From Rathayibacter sp. VKM Ac-2856 (GTDB taxonomy: Bacteria; Actinomycetota; Actinomycetes; Actinomycetales; Microbacteriaceae), in the NCBI RefSeq assembly GCF_013205055.1, contig NZ_JABMLF010000001.1, positions 248,001-312,000 of the forward strand: a stretch of DNA of 64,000 bases. The letters run 5' to 3'. Numbering within the stretch: position 1 is the first letter of the stretch; each line of letters begins with the position of its first letter. Below, piece after piece: positions 6,838-15,978 of this stretch. The notes beneath the pieces are model-generated. The model ran no database searches, was not told where the DNA came from, and saw nothing but the letters and a program-made list of their open reading frames with translations. Position numbers and translations under genes: made by a program.

Positions 6838-9800
6838 TCAGCCGCTCGAGGCGCAGTGGAGGGCGACCGGACCGGCGATCCCGGACGGCCGGACAGGGGC
6901 GTCGGCGCGGTAGACGCCCGCCGCCGGCGCGAACAGCTGCCCGCTGGGGTGACCCGCCTCCTCGATCAGCCGGTTCATCCAGGCGTTCGTCACCCGCACC
7001 TCGAGACGGTTCGTCCCCGGCACGAGCGCGGACGAGACGTCGAGGCGCCAGGGGGCCGTCTACAGCAGTCCGCAGTCGACGCCGTTCACGACGATCCGGG
7101 CGAGGTCCGCGACGTCGGCGAAGCGGAGCGACGCGGTCTCCGGCACCGCCGCGAGCTCGAAGGTCGTCCGGTAGACCGCGGTCCCCGAGAAGCCGGTCCA
7201 GGCGGGTCCGAGCCCGGTCCACGGGAGCGGAGCGCCGTCGACGGCGACCGTCCCGCGTCCCGGAGCGTCGAGGGTCCACCGCCCGTCGAGCTCGTGGCGG
7301 ACGCCCTCGTCCCCGGAGCCGCTCGCGATAGCGTCGCCGAGTGCGTCCTCCCCCGAGACGAGGAGGATCGACTGCGCGGGCGCGAGATCGAGCGAGGCGG
7401 CGCCCGCACCGGTGAGGACCGTGGTCCGGGTGAGGGCGACGGGGTCCCAGGCGACGGTGCGGCACGCGCGCCGGGAGGTGCCGGTGACCGTCACCGGACG
7501 AGGGTGCGGATTCGAGACGAACAGCACGTCCAGGTCGCCGACCCGCCGGCGCAGGCGCGGCAGATCGTCGCGGTCCAGGGCCAGGTCCTCCGGTCCGAGC
7601 GCGCAGCGGACCGCATCGGCGAGGACCGCGGCGGCGCTCACGGTCGGCAGAGCCCACAGTGCGTCGCGGAGGCGCTCGAACTCGGCTGGGTCGTCGGCGA
7701 GGGACGGCGAGCACGCGGGCGGCGCTCCGAGGACGGTCACTCCCTCCCGGGCGAGCTCGCCGATCCGGGTCAGCGCGCGGATCGTCATCCGCTCGCTCGA
7801 TCCGCCGAGGACCAGTGCGCGGTATCGCACGTCCCCGGCGGCGAGGTCGCCGTCGGCGGCGGTCATCCGCTCCTCGAGCGCCTCGAGGTCGACGTAGTCG
7901 GCGGAGATCGACGGCGGCAGCGTCCTGTCCGGGGCGGCGCCGAAGAGGGCCGTCAGCGGCGCCTCCTCGCCGAGGAAGACCGCGACGTCGACCGCCGGCA
8001 CGCCCTGGTTCAGGATCCAGGAGCACCGGGCGAGGTAGTCGATCCAGGGCCCGGCCTCACCGGCCCAGGTGTCGTGGCGGGTGAAGGCCTGGCCGAGCTG
8101 GGGCGCGAGAGGGATCCCGGGCGGGGCGACCTGGGACGGCTGGTGCGGCGAGGTGTGCACGCAGAAGCGGGTGACACCGAGGGCGAGCTCCAGGTCCGCG
8201 ACGTGCTTCAGGCGTCTCGGGGTGTCGCTCCAGGGGCGCCGGAGAGCCGTCATCGACTCCGCTCCGGTGTGCGACCTGCCCCAGACGTGCGCGACCGAGG
8301 AGGCGCCCCGGAGGTCGGCGACGAAGGTGGGGTCCGGCTCGTCCCCGGCGTCGAAGACCCACATCGCCCCCCTCGGGACGTCGGCGTGGCGGCGCATCTG
8401 CAGGTCCCCGCCCAGCTGCGGGCGGTTGTCCTCGAGCGCCTCCGCGTAGTGCAGCGCGCGTCGGGAGTGCGCGACGTCGGCGACGGTCGCGTAGTACTCG
8501 CTCGAGACGAGGTCCGCGATCGTCCGCCGGTGATCGAAGAGGAAGCGGTCGGTGCGGTCGGAGTCGCCGACCGGGTGGCCCGCGAGCGCCGGGAGCCAGG
8601 GCGTGCAGTCGTAGCCGCGCAGCTCGCGGAAGCGCTCGCGCCAGCGCACGCTCACGTTCTGCGCGCCGGACTCGATGCTGTCGCTGAGCAGGGCGTCGAT
8701 CGCGACCCCGTCGAACAGCGCGAGGTGCTCGTCGAGGTAGCGGCGCACGGCGTCCCCGTCGAGCTTGTCGACCTCGAGACCGGTCGCCGCCGCCGGGGCG
8801 GGTCCGTTCGTCGCACCGGTGAGCGACGCACCGAAGCGGAGGATCCGCCAGCGCCCCGCGGGCGGCTGCCAGCGCAGGACACCCGACTCGTCGACCCTGC
8901 TCGTCACGTCGATCACGTCGAGCGGATCGATCGCGCTCCCCCGGCCGGGCCGCTCGAGCGCGTAGTAGTCCGGAGCGGCGCCGAACCCGGCCTTGAGCTC
9001 CGCCTCGTGGACGCGGACGCCGCTGAAGAGCGCGGCCTGGACGACCGTGACCTCTGGCCGGATCGGCGGCAGCGCCGGCGGCCGCACCCCGGGGGCGAGC
9101 GTGGGCAGGGCCGAGCCGGTGCCCGGCTCGACCACCAGTCGGAAGCGCTCGGCCGTCACCGCGTCGAAGGTCACGGTCCGCACCGGGACCCCGCGCGCGG
9201 CCGGGCGCTCGACGGGCTCGACCGTGGCGACGCGCCGCCACGCCGAGCCCTCGAGCAGCTCCAGGTGGACGGCGGGCGGCGGCGGCGCTCCGAAGCCGCG
9301 CGGAGCGAGGAGGCCGAGCATGAGCGCGGCGACCGTCACCGGCGCGGGGAAGCCGTACTCGATGGCGGGGACGCCGTCGCGGTCCGAGAGATCGAGGACG
9401 ATCCCGGCGGCGGCGTCCAGGGCGCGGAGGTCGGTGGTCGCCCGACGGCGATCCTCGCCCGCGACGATCTCGACGTGCTCGGGCCGGAGGGCCGCGGCGA
9501 GCCCGTCGAGCGGCACGGCGACGACGGCCCACTGCTCCGCGAAGCGCCGATCCGGCGACTGCGCACCCGACGGCAGGCTCTGGAAGGGTCCGGCGACGTC
9601 CGGGAGGTCGGCCAGGCGCACCTCGACCGGTCCCGGTCCTTCGACGTCCGTCTCCGACCAGACGATCTTCTTCATCGCGTCCCGTGCCGTGACCCAGGGC
9701 GCGCCGGCCGCACTCCAGCCGGCCGACGTCGTCGTGGAGAACTCCAGGCCGAGCTCGTGCGCGAGCCGCGACGCGTGCGCGACGGCGCGCGTCCACTCGG

Positions 9801-10059
9801 GCGAGCCGTAGGCCACCTCGGCCGGCACCACGAGCGGGGTGCCCATGCCGCCGGAGAACATCTGCACCCCGCGGACGCCGATGCGCTGCAGCCACTCCAG
9901 GTCGAGCCGGATGCCCTCCGGGTCGACGTTCCCGTCCATCCAGTGCCACCAGACCCGGGGGCGGGCGTCGTCGCTCGGCGCGAGGAAGCCCTCCCACAGC
10001 GCGGCCGCAGCGCCCGGGCCGGAACCGGGCGGACGGTGCTCCCCTGCCGGAGCGGTCAC
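6838..10059 (-). pseudogene. GH106-like alpha-L-rhamnosidase with in-frame amber stop
   Basis: A glycoside hydrolase of the GH106/rhamnosidase-like type, about 1,073 codons. The diagnostic N-terminal WWHWMDGNVDPEGI is near residues 37-50, followed by a long catalytic region and a C-terminal GH2-like sugar-binding beta-sandwich. The GTG start at 10059 overlaps the GH3 stop by 4 bp (GTGA). A TAG at 7060-7062 (codon 1000) interrupts the frame where relatives have Trp in a GLLWTAPWRLDV-like motif. The same frame continues open for another 74 codons to 6838. A single TGG to TAG change explains it. The truncated 999-residue product lacks the end of the last domain and may be unstable. A sequencing error is the main alternative. 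If active it would remove rhamnose from plant glycosides. Confidence 0.82.
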
Positions 10060-11897
10060 GGCCCGTCCGACCCGCCGACGGCGAGTCCTGCCCCGTGCCG
10101 GAAGAGCGGGTCGGCCGTGTCCGAGGGCACGTCCGGCCGGCTCGCCTCGACGGCCGCCATCGATCGCGGCAGCTCGACCGGGAGCCGGCCCTCCGGCGCG
10201 ACGTCGCCGACGAGGGCGTCGAGCAGGGCGCGGTCCGAGACCCCGAAGCCCGCGGTGAGGGCGGCGACGGCGCCGGAGAACGGCGTCAGGATCGCCGCGC
10301 GGTCGAGGTGGACGTCGAGGAGGACGGGCAGGCCGGCCGCGAGCCCGAGCACCCGGTCGACGACCTCGGCGGGGAAGTCCAGCGACCCCTGGTGGGTCTG
10401 CTCCTCCAGGAAGTACTGCGACCGGGGCTCGAACGGTGCTGCGAGCCGCACGATCGCGAGGTCCGCGTCGGCGGGGTCGTCGACGACCTCGCCGTACTCG
10501 CCGGCGACGGCGGGATCGACGCCGACGACGTGCAGGCGCCGCCCCCGGGCCAGCGGCAGCACCCCGTCGTTCTCGAGGACGACGACGGAGCGGGACTGCG
10601 CGCGACGGCCCGCGGCGACGGCCGCAGGCGCGCCGACGCGCTCGGCGACGCGGCTCTCGTCGACGAACGGGTCGTCGAAGAGGCCGAGCCGGAACTTGAC
10701 CAGGAGCAGCCGCCGGACGGACGCGTCGAGGCGGTCGACGGACACGCGGCCGCTCTCGACCAGCTCGACGACGAGATCGGGCGACGCCTCGCCGCCGAAC
10801 TGGTCGGCACCCGCCTCGAGGATCCGGAGCACCCGCTCCGAACGGGAGAGGTGCTCCACGCCCCAGGCCTTCGCGGGCCAGCCGAGGCCGCCGATCTCGA
10901 TGTCGGTGACGAGTGCCCAGTCGGTGAGGACCACCCCGTCGTAGCCCAGCTCCTCCCGGAGCAGGCCGGTGATGATCCGCCGGTTGTAGGAGAAGCCGAC
11001 CTCCTCGACCGGCTCCCCGTCGAGGACGAGACCGGACGGGAGCGAGTAGTACGGCATGATCGCGCTCGTGCCGGCGGCGATGGCGGCGCGGAACGGCGCG
11101 AGGTGCTCCTCGAACCGGCCGCCGGGGTAGACCTGCTCGCGGCCGTAGGGGAAGTGCGGGTCCTCGCCGTCCTTCTGCGGTCCGCCGCCGGGGAAGTGCT
11201 TCGTCGTGCACGCCACGCTGTCCGGGCCGAGGACGTCCCCCTGCATCCCGGCGAGGTAGGCCGCGACGAGCTCGGAGGCGAGGCGGGAGTCCGCTCCGAA
11301 GGTCTGCAGCTGGCGGGCCCAGCGCGGCTCGGTCGCCAGGTCGACCTGCGGGTGCAGGGCGGCGCGGATGCCGACGGCGACGTACTCCTCGCGGACCGTC
11401 TCGGCGAAGGAGCGCACCAGCTCCGGGTCGCCGAGGGCCGCGAGCCCGAGGAACTCGGGCCACTCCGAGAAGGCGCCCGCGCGGAACGCCATCCCCTCGT
11501 TCTCCGCGAAGCCGTGGCGGGGGTCACTCGAGAAGGTGATCGGGATGCCGTGCGGAGCCGCGGCCGCCAGCTCCTGCAGCGCGTTCTGCCAGGCGGCCGT
11601 CTCCACCGGGTCGTCGATGCGCCCGAGGTTGAAGTGGTTGAGGAACCGCGAGCCGACGACCTCGCGGTGCGTGCCGCCGAGGAAGTGGTCCATCGAGTCG
11701 TGGTCGCCGGCCGGGAGCGCCGAGATCACGGTGTGGAAGAGCAGGCCCGCCTTCTCGGCGAGCGACAGCCGGGGCAGCAGATCGTCGGTGCGCTGCTCGG
11801 GGGTGAGGCGCGCGTCCTCGTAGGGGTCCATCACCCCGTTGCCGTTGAGGTCGCGGAAGACCGCACCGTCCGACGCCTTCTGCGAATCCCTGGCCAT
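10056..11897 (-). CDS. glycoside hydrolase family 3 beta-glucosidase-like protein
   Basis: A 613-residue GH3 enzyme, retaining hydrolases acting on beta-linked glucosides and related sugars. It has the KHF motif at about 233-235, and the nucleophile Asp is D326 in VVLTDWALVTD. The N-terminal FRDLNGNGVMDPYED, about residues 14-28, resembles a calcium-binding loop seen in some GH3 enzymes. No signal peptide is apparent, so it probably acts on imported substrate in the cytoplasm. The start at 11897 has an AAGGAG ribosome site; the frame is open far upstream through the divergent ROK gene, which is an antisense shadow. It is the first gene of a leftward unit, coupled to the GH106-like gene by overlap. 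Confidence 0.9.
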   Translation of the reverse strand: MARDSQKASDGAVFRDLNGNGVMDPYEDARLTPEQRTDDLLPRLSLAEKAGLLFHTVISALPAGDHDSMDHFLGGTHREVVGSRFLNHFNLGRIDDPVETAAWQNALQELAAAAPHGIPITFSSDPRHGFAENEGMAFRAGAFSEWPEFLGLAALGDPELVRSFAETVREEYVAVGIRAALHPQVDLATEPRWARQLQTFGADSRLASELVAAYLAGMQGDVLGPDSVACTTKHFPGGGPQKDGEDPHFPYGREQVYPGGRFEEHLAPFRAAIAAGTSAIMPYYSLPSGLVLDGEPVEEVGFSYNRRIITGLLREELGYDGVVLTDWALVTDIEIGGLGWPAKAWGVEHLSRSERVLRILEAGADQFGGEASPDLVVELVESGRVSVDRLDASVRRLLLVKFRLGLFDDPFVDESRVAERVGAPAAVAAGRRAQSRSVVVLENDGVLPLARGRRLHVVGVDPAVAGEYGEVVDDPADADLAIVRLAAPFEPRSQYFLEEQTHQGSLDFPAEVVDRVLGLAAGLPVLLDVHLDRAAILTPFSGAVAALTAGFGVSDRALLDALVGDVAPEGRLPVELPRSMAAVEASRPDVPSDTADPLFRHGAGLAVGGSDGP

Positions 11898-11952
11898 CGT
11901 GATCTCCTTGCCATCAGCGCTGATGAGTGACTTCGTCCGGTCACCGCAAAAG

Positions 11953-11973
11953 GACGATAGCCTAAGGATCGTC
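11953..11973. promoter_or_regulatory. inverted repeat between GH3 gene and ROK regulator
   Basis: In the 105-bp divergent gap, GACGAT (11953-11958) and ATCGTC (11968-11973) form an inverted repeat with a 9-bp spacer. A separate 12-bp palindrome, ATCAGCGCTGAT, is at 11913-11924 in the GH3 leader. The position between a glycosidase operon and a divergent ROK gene makes an operator likely. It does not match the 23-bp palindrome found at 13250 and 23003. Confidence 0.45.
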
Positions 11974-12002
11974 TTCAGTGTCGAATCGTCGAAGGGACTC
12001 GC

Positions 12003-13247
12003 ATGGCTGCAGAGCGGTTCACGGGATTGGCGGCGGTCCTCGCCACGATCCGCTCCGAGCCCGCCCTCACGCAGGGCGAGCTCACCGATCGGGTCGGCCT
12101 CGGCCGCAGCGTGGTGGCCGAGCGGGTCACCGAGCTCGAGGAGGCGCAGCTGCTCGTCACCGGCGGGCTCGCGCCCTCGACCGGCGGGCGCGCGCCCCGG
12201 CGCCTGCAGCTGAACCCGCACGCCGGCTTCGTGATCGGCATCGATGTGACGGCCTACGACCTCTTCGTCGCGGCGGCCGATCTGACGGGCAGCATCCTCG
12301 GCTCCCGCCACGAGACCATCGACGTCGCCGACGGCCCGGAGGCGGTCCTCACCCGGGTGCGGGCGCTGGCCAACGAGCTGCTCGAGCAGCGCGACTGGGC
12401 CGGCGAGCTGCTGGCCGTCGCCGCCGGGATGGCCGGTCCCGTCGCCTTCGACACCGGCACGACCGTGGGTGTCCCGATGCTGCCCGGCTGGGAGGACCAC
12501 CCGGTCCGCGCGGTGCTCGAGGACGAGTGGGACGTCCCGGTCTGGGTCGACAGCCGGGTGAACCTCCTGGCCCTGGCCGAGACCCGGTCGAACCCCGCCG
12601 CCAGGACCGCGAAGAACGCGATCTACTTCGAGTTCGGGGTCGGCTGCGCCGCGTCGCTGATCGTCGACGGACAGCTCTACCGGGGCGCCCACGGGCTCGC
12701 CGGGGCGATCGGCCACACGGCGGTCGCCGAGGCGAGCCACGTGATCTGCCGGTGCGGCCGCGTGGGCTGCCTCGAGGCGATCACCAGCGGCTGGGCCATC
12801 GCCCGCGACGGCCGCCTCCTCGCCGAGAGCGGGCGCAGTCCGATGCTCGCCCGGGCCCTCGCCGCGAACGGCGAGGTGCGCCCCATCGACGTCACCGCCG
12901 CGGCGGAGGGGGGCGACCCGGCCGCCGTCGAGCTCCTCGAGCGGACCTCCGCCCTGCTGGGCAGCAGCATGGCGACCGTCGTCGCCTTCTTCGCCCCTCA
13001 ACTGCTCATCATCGGCGGAGGGATCGCCCGCGCGGGGGATCTCGCGCTGGCGCCGCTGCGTCGCGCGCTGGAGGCGCGGATCCTGCCGGCTGCCGCCGCG
13101 GACCTCCTCGTCGAGCTCCCCGTGCTCGACGAGAACTCCGGCGGCGTCACCGGCGCGATCCAGCTCGCGCTCGAGGAGCTCTTCACCCGGGACCAGCTGC
13201 CCCGCCTGCTGAGCTCCGTGTCGCCGCGGTCGGAGCTCTCCGCCTGA
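12003..13247 (+). CDS. ROK-family transcriptional regulator (2 of 3)
   Basis: A 414-residue ROK regulator. The winged helix-turn-helix is at about residues 5-60 (LTQGELTDRVGLGRSVVAERVTELE). The ROK kinase-like domain follows, with GMAGPVAFDTG, an FGVGCAASL phosphate-loop variant and the zinc motif CRCGRVGCLEA. The sequence FEFGVGCAASL lacks the canonical GTG of the ATP loop, consistent with a regulator rather than a kinase. It is divergent from the GH3/GH106 unit, and its stop lies 2 bp before the palindrome at 13250. It could therefore control the glycosidases, the importer, or both. Confidence 0.88.
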   Translation: MAAERFTGLAAVLATIRSEPALTQGELTDRVGLGRSVVAERVTELEEAQLLVTGGLAPSTGGRAPRRLQLNPHAGFVIGIDVTAYDLFVAAADLTGSILGSRHETIDVADGPEAVLTRVRALANELLEQRDWAGELLAVAAGMAGPVAFDTGTTVGVPMLPGWEDHPVRAVLEDEWDVPVWVDSRVNLLALAETRSNPAARTAKNAIYFEFGVGCAASLIVDGQLYRGAHGLAGAIGHTAVAEASHVICRCGRVGCLEAITSGWAIARDGRLLAESGRSPMLARALAANGEVRPIDVTAAAEGGDPAAVELLERTSALLGSSMATVVAFFAPQLLIIGGGIARAGDLALAPLRRALEARILPAAAADLLVELPVLDENSGGVTGAIQLALEELFTRDQLPRLLSSVSPRSELSA

Positions 13248-13249
13248 CC

Positions 13250-13315
13250 CTTCTGTGCCGATTGCACAGAAGTTCGACCGAATCGCTTGACTTAGACCGG
13301 CTCCCGGTAAAAGAT
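13250..13315 (+). promoter_or_regulatory. palindromic operator and promoter of the ABC importer/CGD operon
   Basis: CTTCTGTGC (13250-13258) and GCACAGAAG (13264-13272) are perfect 9-bp arms separated by 5 bp. Just downstream is a -35-like TTGACT at 13287-13292; a weak -10 (AAAGAT, 13310-13315) lies 17 bp further on. The same palindrome, with matching outer CTT/AAG and inner GTGC/GCAC, overlaps the GMC oxidoreductase promoter at 23003-23025. The remaining bases to the start at 13446 look like an untranslated leader. A hairpin terminator for the preceding ROK gene is an alternative, but there is no T-tract and the second copy sits in a promoter. Confidence 0.7.
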
Positions 13316-13445
13316 CGACTCACACGCGGGACGTCCCTGGACACCGCCCCCTGAATCCCGACCGTCTGAGCCCGACAGCGACGCGGTACCCGCCACCCAG
13401 TGCCGCGGGAACGGGCAGAACATCCCTTCAATGACGAGGAGAACC

Positions 13446-14969
13446 ATGCGCAAGCCCATCGCCGTCGCGACGATCGCGATCGCCGCCCTGGCACTGTCCG
13501 CCTGCTCAGCCGAGACGGGCGGCGGGAACGGCTCCGGCTCGACCGCCGCGCTCCGGCTGTCCACCATCTCCGCCGTGGAGTCCTTCGCTCCCGGCGTCTT
13601 CGGGACCGGCCCGGTGACGATCGCCCTCGAGCCGGTCTACGACTCGCTCTTCCGCAACGACGACGAGGGCGTGCCCGGCGCGCACATCGCGACCGAGTGG
13701 AGCTACGACGACACGAACACGGTCCTCAGCCTGACCCTCCGCGACGACGTGACCTTCACCGACGGGACCGCCCTCGACGCGGACGCCGTGAAGCAGAACC
13801 TCGACTCCGCTCGGACCCAGTCCGGCGAGTCCGGCGGCCAGCTCCGCTTCCTCTCCTCCGTCGACGTGGTCGACGCCACGCACCTCACCATCACCCTCAC
13901 CGCGCCGGACCCGTCGCTGCTGAGCAACCTCGGCGGCACGGCCGGCATGCTCGCCAGCCCGGCGGCCCTCGGCTCCCCCGAGCTGGCCACCGTGCCGGTC
14001 GGATCCGGCCCCTACGAGTACGACGAGGCTCAGAGCCAGGCGGGGACGACCTACGTCTACGACCGCAACGAGGACTACTGGGACAAGGACGCCTACCCCT
14101 ACGACTCCGTCACGGTGACCGTCTACAACGACGCGACGTCGGTGATCAACTCCCTCCGCTCCGGTCAGCTGGACTCCGGCGTCGTGGACGCGAAGGAGGT
14201 CGCCGGGCTCGAGTCCGCCGGCCTGAAGACGACCGCCGCGCCGGCCTACACGACCAGCGGCCTCTTCCTCTTCGACCGCGCCGGGACCCTGGTCCCCGCG
14301 CTCGGCGACGTCCGGGTGCGCCAGGCCATCAACTACGCGCTCGACCGCTCGGCCTTCGCCGACCAGGTCTTCGGCGGAGAGGCCACCGCGACGGACCAGA
14401 TGTTCAGCGCCGACAGCGCCGCGTACGACCCCGCGCTCGAGGACGTCTACCCCTACGACGTCGACAAGGCGAAGGCGCTCCTCGCCGAGGCCGGCTACGC
14501 GGACGGCTTCGACCTCCCGATGCCCGACGTCTCGGTCGTCTTCCCGGCCCAGCAGGCAGCCGTCACCGAGGCGCTGACCGCCATCGGCATCCGCCCCCAG
14601 TACCAGCCCGTCAACGGCGCCACCTTCATCTCGGACCTGCTCTCGGCCAAGTACCCCGCCGCGATCTTCGGCCTGAACACCTTCCGCCCGTGGGACGTCG
14701 CCCAGCTCTCCATGACCTCGCAGTCCGTCTGGAACACGTTCAAGACCGACGACGCGACCGTGAACGACCTGATCACGGCCGCCCAGACGCAGACCGGCGA
14801 CGAGCAGGACGCGACCTTCAAGGAGCTCAACTCCTACATCGTCGAGCAGGCCTGGTACGCCCCCTACGCCCAGCAGAACAACGTCTACGCGACCTCGTCG
14901 AGCATCTCGATCACGCCGCAGAAGTACCTGACCTCCATCCCCCTCTGGAACTACGCCCCGGCGTCCTGA
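13446..14969 (+). CDS. ABC transporter substrate-binding lipoprotein, Dpp/Opp/Nik family
   Basis: A 507-residue SBP_bac_5-type binding protein. The signal peptide ends in the lipobox LSAC with lipidated Cys20, so it is anchored on the outer face of the membrane. The ATG at 13446 is preferred over the in-frame ATG at 13431 because GAGGAG sits at 13436-13441. This family includes peptide and nickel binders but also oligosaccharide and glycoside binders. The downstream sugar-cleaving enzymes favour a glycoside ligand (inference). It begins the importer operon 13446-18700 that continues into the C-glycoside genes. Confidence 0.9.
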   Translation: MRKPIAVATIAIAALALSACSAETGGGNGSGSTAALRLSTISAVESFAPGVFGTGPVTIALEPVYDSLFRNDDEGVPGAHIATEWSYDDTNTVLSLTLRDDVTFTDGTALDADAVKQNLDSARTQSGESGGQLRFLSSVDVVDATHLTITLTAPDPSLLSNLGGTAGMLASPAALGSPELATVPVGSGPYEYDEAQSQAGTTYVYDRNEDYWDKDAYPYDSVTVTVYNDATSVINSLRSGQLDSGVVDAKEVAGLESAGLKTTAAPAYTTSGLFLFDRAGTLVPALGDVRVRQAINYALDRSAFADQVFGGEATATDQMFSADSAAYDPALEDVYPYDVDKAKALLAEAGYADGFDLPMPDVSVVFPAQQAAVTEALTAIGIRPQYQPVNGATFISDLLSAKYPAAIFGLNTFRPWDVAQLSMTSQSVWNTFKTDDATVNDLITAAQTQTGDEQDATFKELNSYIVEQAWYAPYAQQNNVYATSSSISITPQKYLTSIPLWNYAPAS

Positions 14970-14974
14970 CGGAC

Positions 14975-15002
14975 GGGCCGGCGCCCTCGCGGGCGCCGGC
15001 CC
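14975..15002 (+). promoter_or_regulatory. intercistronic GC hairpin after binding-protein gene
   Basis: A perfect 12-bp stem, GGGCCGGCGCCC / GGGCGCCGGCCC, with a 4-base loop lies between the binding-protein and permease genes. There is no T-run. Such hairpins after binding-protein genes commonly protect the upstream mRNA or partly terminate transcription, giving more binding protein than permease. Confidence 0.65.
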
Positions 15003-15036
15003 CCTCCCCCTTCCGTTCCGACCCTGGAGCCGTCCC

Positions 15037-15978
15037 ATGCTGATGTTCCTGCTGCGCCGCGTCGGCGCCGGACTCGTCCTGCTCTTCGTGATCGCCTCGG
15101 CGACCTTCTTCCTCCTGAACCTCGCCGGCCAGGACCCGGCCCGCCAGGTCCTCGGACCGGTCGCGACGGCCGCCCAGGTCGACGCGAAGCGGGCCGAGCT
15201 CGGACTCGACCAGCCGGTCCTCGCCCGCTACGGCGAGTGGCTGCTGTCGGCCCTGCGCGGAGACCTCGGCGTCTCCTGGTTCTCGAACCAGCCCGTCACC
15301 GTCCTCCTCGGGCAGGCGCTCCCCGCGACGCTCTCGATCGTCCTCGGCTCGGTGCTCGTCACCGCCCTGGTCGGGACCCTGATCGGCGCCTCCGCCGCCG
15401 TGCGCGGCGGGTTCATCGACCGCGGCCTGCAGCTCGTCTCCACCTTCGTGCAGGCGATCCCGAACTTCCTCGTGGCGCTGATCCTCGCCTTCCTGTTCGC
15501 GGTCCAGCTGCGCGTCTTCCCGGCCACCGGGTTCACCTCGTTCACGAGCAGCCCCTCGGGCTGGGCCGCCTCGATCGTGCTCCCCGTGATCGCCCTCGCC
15601 GTCGGCTCCATCGCCGCCGTCGCCCTCCAGGTCCGCGGCTCGATGATCGACGTCCTTCGGCTCGACTACATCCGCACCCTCCGGGGACGGGGTCTGCCCG
15701 CCGGCAGCGTCCTGTTCCGCCACGCTCTGCGGAACGCGGCTCCCCCCTCGCTCACGACGCTCTCGCTGATGTTCATCGTGGCGATCTCCGGCTCGGTCGT
15801 CGTCGAGAAGGTCTTCAACATCCCGGGCATCGGCACCTCCGCCAACATCGCGGCCAGCCGTGGCGACCTGCCGATCGTGCTCGGAGTCGTGATCGTGACC
15901 GTCGTCCTCGTCGTCCTCGTCAATCTCCTCGTCGACCTGGCGCAGGGCTGGCTCAACCCGAAGGTGCGTGTCTCATGA
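15037..15978 (+). CDS. ABC transporter permease, DppB/OppB-like
   Basis: A 313-residue inner-membrane permease with about six helices, beginning MLMFLLRRVGAGL as in the DppB/OppB group. The conserved permease loop is visible as DYIRTLRGRGLPAGSVLFRHALRNA, where it docks to an ATPase. It forms the channel with the permease half of the downstream fusion protein. Its stop overlaps the next start by 4 bp (ATGA). Confidence 0.92.
   Translation: MLMFLLRRVGAGLVLLFVIASATFFLLNLAGQDPARQVLGPVATAAQVDAKRAELGLDQPVLARYGEWLLSALRGDLGVSWFSNQPVTVLLGQALPATLSIVLGSVLVTALVGTLIGASAAVRGGFIDRGLQLVSTFVQAIPNFLVALILAFLFAVQLRVFPATGFTSFTSSPSGWAASIVLPVIALAVGSIAAVALQVRGSMIDVLRLDYIRTLRGRGLPAGSVLFRHALRNAAPPSLTTLSLMFIVAISGSVVVEKVFNIPGIGTSANIAASRGDLPIVLGVVIVTVVLVVLVNLLVDLAQGWLNPKVRVS

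Noticed and set aside
6583-10944. 1,453-codon + strand open frame opposite the GH106-like and GH3 genes
   Set aside because: It reads as low-complexity Arg/Gly/Asp sequence, has no domain, and mirrors genuine genes on the other strand.
7060-11463. Taking the whole open frame 7060-11463 as one giant protein
   Set aside because: Residues beyond the GTG at 10059 overlap the GH3 gene out of frame; the homologous GH106-like region begins right after the GTGA junction.
11913-11924. ATCAGCGCTGAT palindrome in the GH3 leader as a main operator
   Set aside because: It is short, lies between promoter and ribosome site, and has no second copy in the window; noted only as a secondary site.
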